From Pseudomonadota bacterium (GTDB lineage: Bacteria > Myxococcota > Myxococcia > Myxococcales > Myxococcaceae), in NCBI GenBank assembly GCA_023424585.1, contig JAFADT010000111.1:1-16741 (forward strand): a stretch of 16,741 nucleotides of DNA, given 5' to 3'. Positions 1 to 4,614 of the stretch are shown here, in pieces. The translations under genes were made by a program, and so were the position numbers. Numbering within the stretch: position 1 is the stretch's first letter; each line of letters begins with the position of its first letter. The notes below the pieces were generated by a model, which was given only the letters and a program-made list of their open reading frames with translations, made no database searches and was not told where the DNA came from.

Positions 1-427
1 CCGCCACGGGCGTGCCGGCCAGCGTGGCCGGGGTGAAGCGCAGGCCCGGGGCCGCGGCGAGCGCCGCGTCGGTGAGGCGCGGCTCCGAGGCGGCGCGCAC
101 CACCTTCGTCTCCGCGACGCGGCCCTCCACGTCCACCAGCAGCTCCAGCTCCACCTCGCCCGGCGTGCCCTCCAGGCCTTCGGGCCACGCGGCGGGTGCG
201 TCCGCGGTGAGGACTGGCGGCGCGAGCGGGGTGTCGCCCGCGTCGGGGGACAGGCCCAGGCGGGCGGCGTTCTCGGCGGAGAGGGTCTGGCCCGCGTCGG
301 TGGCGTGGACGTCCACCTCCACGGCGCGAGGCTCGCTGGTGGCGGAGGGGACGCCCTGCGCGCGAGCGGTCGCGCAGGCCAGGAGCACGAGCGCCAGCAC
401 CAGGTGGACGGCACGGGGGAGGACCAT
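1..427 (-). CDS. TonB-family secreted/envelope protein, N-terminal fragment (possibly a TonB-dependent receptor with a TonB-like N-terminal domain)
   Basis: Reading leftwards from the ATG at 427, the frame stays open to the window edge (142 codons), so the C-terminus is missing. The N-terminus is a signal peptide: basic MVLPR, then a Leu/Val-rich core, then a likely cleavage after ATARA (about residue 23). LLAC at residues 15-18 resembles a weak lipobox, so a lipoprotein is not excluded. An acidic, Pro/Ala-rich linker follows. From about residue 77 the pattern (PAAWPEGL, then GEVELELLVDVEGRV, VVRAASEP and GLRFTPAT) matches the TonB C-terminal fold, in which a periplasmic energy transducer contacts outer-membrane receptors. 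In myxobacteria such a domain is often followed by a TonB-dependent receptor barrel, but that part lies outside the window. The gene is divergent from the GRAS-family gene across about 400 bases. The TonB-like domain is fairly sure; the full architecture is inference. Confidence 0.75.
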   Translation of the reverse strand, partial: MVLPRAVHLVLALVLLACATARAQGVPSATSEPRAVEVDVHATDAGQTLSAENAARLGLSPDAGDTPLAPPVLTADAPAAWPEGLEGTPGEVELELLVDVEGRVAETKVVRAASEPRLTDAALAAAPGLRFTPATLAGTPVA

Positions 428-684
428 GGGCGAGCGCTTCAACACCGGCCCCCCGCGAAGGTGACACCCGGGCTGGCGCCGGAGCGCTCCGGTCCGGCGC
501 GGACACCGCATGCATTCATGGCTTCGGCTCGAGGCGCCCGTGACCTCCCCGGCCCGGGGCGGAAGTCGGTGCGGACCGGCGGGCGAGCTCGGGGGCGCCT
601 GCTGGCACCCAGCCTGGGGGATGCGCGGCCAGGAGTCGCCCGGCGCTCGCGAGGACCCTGCCACGGCCCCCGCGCCGCGCCAGT

Positions 685-700
685 CCACCCCAGGGGGTGG
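685..700. repeat. Inverted repeat, 7-base arms
   Basis: CCACCCC and GGGGTGG form a perfect dyad separated by two bases, in the divergent intergenic region about 130 bases before the GRAS start. It is not downstream of any gene on either strand, so it is more plausibly an operator-type site than a terminator. GC-rich dyads arise easily by chance in this composition. Confidence 0.3.
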
Positions 701-760
701 CCCGCTGTGCGAACGCGCACGCCCCGCTGTCCCGAGGTGCCGCCCCCTGGAGCTACGGGC

Positions 761-785
761 TGGGAGATCATTACACTTTTTCATG
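761..785 (+). promoter_or_regulatory. Candidate promoter -10 region of the GRAS/pncC operon
   Basis: The stretch GATCATTACACTTTTTC is the only AT-rich patch in this intergenic region and sits about 40-60 bases before the GRAS start codon. TACACT at 772-777 agrees with TATAAT at four of six positions. I see no convincing -35 box at normal spacing, so the sigma class is open. Confidence 0.3.
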
Positions 786-826
786 TCGAGCGGAAGCCAC
801 GGCCAGGGCTTCCGGGGGGAGGGCGC

Positions 827-1936
827 ATGCGTACGCCGAAGGACGAACTGCTGCTCCGGGCGATGGACCATGCGTTGTCAGCGCGAACGGTGGAGGCGGT
901 GGAGGCGCTGGCGGAGCTCTATCGGTTGCTGGACGCGGAGCGCATCCCCGAGGACGAGAACTACGCCGTGTTCGCCACGGCGCTGTCGCGGCGGTTGGAG
1001 GGCGCGACGGGGGCGCTGCATCCGTACCGGGCCTCGGAGGTGGACGGGGGCGCGCCGCAGATCGAGCTGTTCCGGCGGCTGATGAAGCACCTGCCGCTGG
1101 CCTCGGCGGCGGACGCGGTGGCGAACGCGCTGCTCGCGGACTTCCTGCGAGGCCACGCGGAGGCGACGCTGCTGGACGTGGGAATCGGCCAGGGGCGGCA
1201 GGAGTGCAACCTGCTGCGGGCGCTGGCGAAGGCGGGCGCGCTGCCCCGGCACCTGACGGTGGTGGGGGTGGACCCGGGCGGCGCGGCCCTGGTGGAGGCG
1301 CGCGACGCGGTGCTGGCGGTGGCGGACGAGGTGGGGCTGTCGCTCGAGTTCGTGAAGCTGGAGTCGCCGGTGGAGGACCTGGACGCGGCGACGTGGGCGG
1401 CGTTGCGCTCGGTGCGCCGGCCGCTGGTGGTGAACGCGGCGTTCGCGCTGCACCACATCGCGGAGCAGGAGCCGCGCGGGACGGAGGCGCGCGACGCGGT
1501 GCTGGCGCGGCTGGCGTCGCTGGGGCCTGTGGGCGTGGTGCTGTGCGAGCCCCACGTGGACCACCACCGCGCACCGGTGCGCGAGCGGCTGAAGAACGCG
1601 TGGAGCCACTTCTCCCGCGTGTTCCAGTTGCTGGATACGCTGGAGATGCCGGGCGCGGAGCGGCGCGCCATCAAGCGGTTCTTCGGCCGGGAGGTGGACG
1701 ACATCGTGGGCACGGTGAACGAGTCGGAGCGGTGCGAGCGCCATGAGCTGGCCTCGGCCTGGTGGGAGCGGTTGCAGCGCGTGGGCTTCACGCCGCGAGG
1801 CGGGCTGGAGGCGCTGTGTCCCCGCGACGTGCATCCGGCGGTGGGGCTGCGCAAGGAGGAGGGCACGGTGGGCATCACCTTCCGGGGGGACGTGCTGGTG
1901 TCGGTGCTGGCGGCGGTGCCGGGGGAGGGCGCGTGA
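827..1936 (+). CDS. Bacterial GRAS-family protein (methyltransferase-like Rossmann fold)
   Basis: 369 residues. The start is the ATG at 827, preceded by a strong GGGGGGAGGG ribosome site; the frame is open further upstream but not protein-like. Residues 1-110 are helical. LLDVGIGQG (115-123) and VVGVD (145-149) form the nucleotide/SAM-binding start of a Rossmann methyltransferase fold. Several GRAS-family landmarks follow in order: VNAAFALHHI (202-211, compare plant VNxxFxLH), SHFSRVFQLLDTL (260-272, compare plant FxxLFDSL), FFGREVDDIV (285-294, compare LGREIxNIVA), then ERCERHE (301-307) with W312 and GFTP (320-323), compare ERxERHExxxxWxxRxxxAGF. The family includes plant DELLA, SCARECROW and SHR regulators; bacterial members are proposed small-molecule methyltransferases, with no activity shown that I know of. 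It overlaps pncC by four bases, so the two are probably co-translated. Family assignment is strong; substrate unknown. Confidence 0.85.
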   Translation: MRTPKDELLLRAMDHALSARTVEAVEALAELYRLLDAERIPEDENYAVFATALSRRLEGATGALHPYRASEVDGGAPQIELFRRLMKHLPLASAADAVANALLADFLRGHAEATLLDVGIGQGRQECNLLRALAKAGALPRHLTVVGVDPGGAALVEARDAVLAVADEVGLSLEFVKLESPVEDLDAATWAALRSVRRPLVVNAAFALHHIAEQEPRGTEARDAVLARLASLGPVGVVLCEPHVDHHRAPVRERLKNAWSHFSRVFQLLDTLEMPGAERRAIKRFFGREVDDIVGTVNESERCERHELASAWWERLQRVGFTPRGGLEALCPRDVHPAVGLRKEEGTVGITFRGDVLVSVLAAVPGEGA

Positions 1937-2424
1937 GCGACCTGGAGGCGCTGGCGCCGAGGGTCATCGCGAGGTGCCGGGAGGTGGGGGTGCGGCTGGC
2001 GTTGGCGGAGGCGTGCACGGGAGGGCTGATGGCGGCGGCGCTGACGGAGGTGCCGGGGGCCTCGGCGGTGGTGGAGCGCGGGTTCGTGCCGTACTCGAAC
2101 GAGTCGAAGGGGGAGCAGCTGGGCGTGCCGCTGGCGCTGCTGCAGGCGCACGGGTCGGTGAGCGCGGAGGTCGCGGGGGCGCTGGCGGCGGGGGCGCTGG
2201 AGCGCTCGTGGGCGGACTGGGCGGTGGCGGAGACGGGCATCGCGGGGCCCGGGGGAGGGACGGAGGCGAAGCCGGTGGGGCGGGTGTTCGTCGCGGTGCA
2301 GCGGCGGGGGCGGGCCGCGGTGGTGGAGCGGCACCTGTTCGAGGGGGACCGGCGTCAGGTGCGGCGGGCCGCGGCGGCGCGGGGGCTGGCCCTCCTCCTG
2401 GAGCAGCTGGGCGTGGAGTCCTGA
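1933..2424 (+). CDS. pncC: Nicotinamide-nucleotide amidase (PncC / CinA C-terminal domain)
   Basis: 163 residues, starting at a GTG that overlaps the GRAS stop codon (GTGA), with GGGGGAGGG just upstream. This stand-alone domain matches E. coli PncC (YgaD), which hydrolyses the amide of nicotinamide mononucleotide to nicotinic acid mononucleotide and ammonia, recycling the product of DNA ligase and other NAD consumers in the cytosol. Family landmarks are LALAEACTGG (22-31), the ERGFVPYSNESKGEQLGV stretch (residues 53-70), AETGIAGPGGG, KPVGRVFVAV, and FEGDRRQVRRAA near the end. The N-terminal molybdopterin-binding-like domain of full CinA is absent, as in PncC. Oddity: the usual AESCTGG reads AEACTGG, so alanine (residue 27) replaces the conserved serine. 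Family assignment is firm; activity is less certain because of this change. Confidence 0.92.
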   Translation: MSDLEALAPRVIARCREVGVRLALAEACTGGLMAAALTEVPGASAVVERGFVPYSNESKGEQLGVPLALLQAHGSVSAEVAGALAAGALERSWADWAVAETGIAGPGGGTEAKPVGRVFVAVQRRGRAAVVERHLFEGDRRQVRRAAAARGLALLLEQLGVES

Positions 2425-2509
2425 ATAGGGGCCCCACCCTCCCGGACGTTGGCACGTCGCCGACGGATGGGGGAGAAGGTTTGACGCAGTCTCACGAAGG
2501 GGGGCCTCG

Positions 2510-2908
2510 ATGTATCGAATCGACGTGGACCGGGTGGAATCCATCGTGAGCTTCGCGCTGGAGGGCTACATCCGGCTGGAGGAGATGAAGCGCTTCGTCG
2601 AGGACCTGCGCGCCGCGACGGATGCGGTGGCGGGGCAGCCGATCAAGATTGAAGCGGACCTGCGCACGTTCCGGCCGGCGTCGCCGGAGGCGGCGGACCT
2701 CATCCGGAGGGTGCAGGAGTACGGGCTGCGCTCGGGGGTGACGCGGGTGGCGGAGCTGGTGCAGAACCAGATCGTCGCGTTGCAGCTGAACCGGGTGGCC
2801 TCGGGGAGCGGGACGGACAAGATCCTCCGGCGCTTCTGGCAGGAGTCCGCGGCGAGGACCTGGCTGTTGCACGGGGACGCGGAGCTGGGCGTGTCGCTGC
2901 AAGGCTGA
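2510..2908 (+). CDS. Small soluble protein, possibly STAS/SpoIIAA-like fold, unknown function
   Basis: 132 residues, starting at the ATG at 2510 behind a GAAGGGGGG ribosome site. I see no signal peptide or membrane helix. The order is an N-terminal strand (MYRIDVD), a second strand (SIVSFALEGYI), a helix (LEEMKRFVEDLRAAT), a strand with IKIEADLRTF, then helices and strands to about residue 118 (VALQLNRVA, DKILRRFWQE, ARTWLL). This alternation, with the LEEMKRFVEDL helix after the second strand, resembles STAS/SpoIIAA-like proteins, but the phosphorylatable serine motif of anti-sigma antagonists is not evident. It lies 85 bases after pncC and may have its own promoter or read through. I do not recognise a named family; the gene itself is well supported by its ribosome site and balanced composition. 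Confidence 0.75.
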   Translation: MYRIDVDRVESIVSFALEGYIRLEEMKRFVEDLRAATDAVAGQPIKIEADLRTFRPASPEAADLIRRVQEYGLRSGVTRVAELVQNQIVALQLNRVASGSGTDKILRRFWQESAARTWLLHGDAELGVSLQG

Positions 2909-2959
2909 GCCGAGCGGCCCCGCGGCGCTGCCCCAGGGCCTCAGCCCGTCGTGGTGTCG

Positions 2960-3586
2960 CTACCCCCACCCCAGCACCAGCCACACCGCGAGCGCCCCAT
3001 ACAGCGGCACGTTGAGCGCCAGCGTCAGCCGGTTGATGCGCTGGAACCGCGCCTGCTCCGCGTCCGCGAACCACACGCCGTCCTCGCCGGTGGTGCGTCC
3101 CTCCACGGCCTGGTGGAACAGCGCCGCGTAGGCCACCTCCACGACCAGGCTCGTCAGCACCAGGCCCACCAGCGCCAGCGCCCAGACGTCGCGCCGGTCG
3201 AGCGCCCCGGCCCACTTCTCCCCGGTGTAGACGAGCCCCGCCCCGACCAGCGCGATGCACCCCAGGTCGTGGCCCACGCCATACGGCGGTCGCCAGTTGC
3301 GCGACACATAGAGCATGTAGAGCTCCGCGGCGCCGCGCAGCCACATGGACACCGCGAAGGCGCCCAGCACGACGCGCGCCTCCATCGGCACGGACGCATC
3401 CAGCGCCACCAGCGGGCACACCCCGAACCAGAGGAACACCGCGTACAGCAGCCACGCCAGCTTGGGCCCGGAGATGCGCCCGCCTCGGCCGCCCCGCGCG
3501 TTCTGCCTGCGCCGGAACGCCACCGCCGCGCCCGCGCACGCCAGCAGCGCCACGACCAGCAGCACCCGCGTCGTCGAAGTGAGCAT
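2960..3586 (-). CDS. Six-helix membrane protein of unknown function, coupled to the desaturase
   Basis: 208 residues from the ATG at 3586. This start shares one base with the desaturase stop (TGATG), which indicates translational coupling and decides the start; the open frame upstream of it merely shadows the desaturase. About six hydrophobic segments are visible: near residues 6-24, 43-64, 76-98, 107-124, 134-160 and 185-207. An Arg-rich loop follows the first helix (RRRQNARGGRGGR) and a charged loop lies before the last (VEGRTTGEDGVWFADAEQARFQR). I recognise no catalytic motif or named family. Its position directly behind the desaturase suggests a partner in the same membrane process, for example a stabilising or electron-transfer subunit, but that is guesswork. 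Confidence 0.75.
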   Translation of the reverse strand: MLTSTTRVLLVVALLACAGAAVAFRRRQNARGGRGGRISGPKLAWLLYAVFLWFGVCPLVALDASVPMEARVVLGAFAVSMWLRGAAELYMLYVSRNWRPPYGVGHDLGCIALVGAGLVYTGEKWAGALDRRDVWALALVGLVLTSLVVEVAYAALFHQAVEGRTTGEDGVWFADAEQARFQRINRLTLALNVPLYGALAVWLVLGWG

Positions 3587-4509
3587 CAGGAGGAGCGCGA
3601 CCGGGGATAGTGGTGGGGAAACCGCTCGACGTACCACGCGCGGAGCCGGGGCAGGTGCGCGAGGGACACCTGCGGGTGCAGGTGATGCACCACGTGCATC
3701 CCCACGTGCCGGGGCGCCAGGCCCAGCCACCCCCACCACCCGAGCCCATGGTCGCGCGTGCACGCGAACACATCCTCCAGCCGCCGTCCCCGCGCGGGCG
3801 TGGCGGTGTGCTCCGCGAGCAGCCGGTGCGCGTTGAGCCCCGCCGCCACCAGCAAGGGCACCCCGTACCCCCACAGCACCGCGGAGGGCCACCGCGCCGC
3901 CAGCGCCAGCACGCCCAGGTGGAACAGCACCTGTCCCGCCTCCGCGCGAGCGCACGCCGCCACCTCCGCGTCGCGTGAGAGCACCCGCCCGGAGCGGTCC
4001 TGGAGGAACACGCGCGCATACGCCGTGCGCAGCGAAGGCAGCGCCCACGCGCAGAGCCCCACCGGCCCCCGCAGCACCCAGCCGGGAATCACGCCCAGCA
4101 GCAGCAGCCACCGCCACGCCGTGCGCAGCCGGCCTCCGTCGGGAGGCTTGCGGTATGGATCCGTGGGCAGGCCCGCGTCGCGGTGATGGCGCAGGTGGTG
4201 GTAGCGCATCGCCGCCAGCGTGGACGCGATCGGATGGCCCGCGACGGTCTCCAGCAGACACAGTCGCCAATCGCGCCTTCGCGGAGGCAGGTGGACCGCG
4301 TCATGAAGCAGGACGCCCAGGGCATGCAGCCGTCCCGCGACGACGAGCACCGCCAGCGGCGCGAGCACCGGAGGCGCCCACGCCATGACCGCCCAACCCA
4401 CGGCCATCCCCGCCCACTCCACGGCGGCCAGACGCAGCAGGCCTTCCGGGGTGGCGGGGACGAGCAGCTCGCGAGGCACCGCCGCGCGGCGAGGCAGGGG
4501 AGAGGACAT
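3586..4509 (-). CDS. Membrane fatty-acid desaturase / hydroxylase superfamily protein (di-iron)
   Basis: 307 residues from the ATG at 4509; a GTG at 4566 would add 19 residues, but neither has a strong ribosome site. Three histidine boxes that bind the di-iron centre are intact: HDAVH (69-73), HHLRHH (104-109) and HVVHH (272-276). Hydrophobic stretches at about 31-68, 130-160 and 200-235 fit the four-helix membrane topology of acyl-lipid desaturases, and of related carotenoid hydroxylases and ketolases. These enzymes use oxygen and an electron donor to insert double bonds or hydroxyls in lipid chains on the cytosolic face. The length is normal. It is first in a minus-strand pair and its promoter region is shared with the divergent UnbU-UnbV/GH3/Rieske genes, so it may serve the same pathway. 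Superfamily is certain; the substrate (acyl lipid, free acid or isoprenoid) is not readable. Confidence 0.88.
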   Translation of the reverse strand: MSSPLPRRAAVPRELLVPATPEGLLRLAAVEWAGMAVGWAVMAWAPPVLAPLAVLVVAGRLHALGVLLHDAVHLPPRRRDWRLCLLETVAGHPIASTLAAMRYHHLRHHRDAGLPTDPYRKPPDGGRLRTAWRWLLLLGVIPGWVLRGPVGLCAWALPSLRTAYARVFLQDRSGRVLSRDAEVAACARAEAGQVLFHLGVLALAARWPSAVLWGYGVPLLVAAGLNAHRLLAEHTATPARGRRLEDVFACTRDHGLGWWGWLGLAPRHVGMHVVHHLHPQVSLAHLPRLRAWYVERFPHHYPRSRSS

Positions 4510-4614
4510 CGTGCGCCAGGACTCCACGCATGGGCGCCGGACGCAAGCCCCGAGCGGATTGGACACCCGGAGACGGGCACGGCACGCTCGGCGCGTGCAT
4601 CAGGACGGTCAATC
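4510..4614. promoter_or_regulatory. Shared divergent promoter region with an inverted repeat
   Basis: About 105 bases separate the desaturase start from the UnbU-UnbV start, so both promoters must fit here or inside the gene ends. A perfect inverted repeat, GCACGC-TCGGC-GCGTGC, lies at 4582-4598, 16 bases before the ATG at 4615; it could be an operator or a hairpin close to the ribosome site (AGGA at 4602-4605). No clear -35/-10 pair is visible. Confidence 0.4.

Larger units (their letters stand above)
428..826. other. 399-base divergent intergenic region
   Basis: This lies between the TonB-family gene (minus) and the GRAS gene (plus). Open frames cross it on both strands, but their translations are Arg/Pro/Gly-rich and resemble nothing, so I treat it as non-coding. 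It holds a GC-rich dyad at 685-700, a small hairpin-forming stretch at 601-613 (GCTGG/CCAGC), and one AT-rich pocket at 767-785 just before the GRAS gene, unusual in this DNA. It must contain the promoters of both flanking genes. Confidence 0.6.

Noticed and set aside
439..771. Possible small minus-strand gene in the first intergenic region
   Set aside because: Arg/Gly/Pro-rich, with no ribosome site and no recognisable motif; open frames of this length are expected by chance here.
2449..2464. TTGGCACG resembling the -24 half of a sigma-54 promoter before the 132-residue gene
   Set aside because: The -12 half should read TTGC about five bases later, but the sequence is CGAC; only half of the signal is present.
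961..2544. Minus-strand open frame of 527 codons opposite GRAS and pncC
   Set aside because: Low-complexity Arg/Ser/Pro sequence; both plus-strand genes have recognised motifs and ribosome sites.
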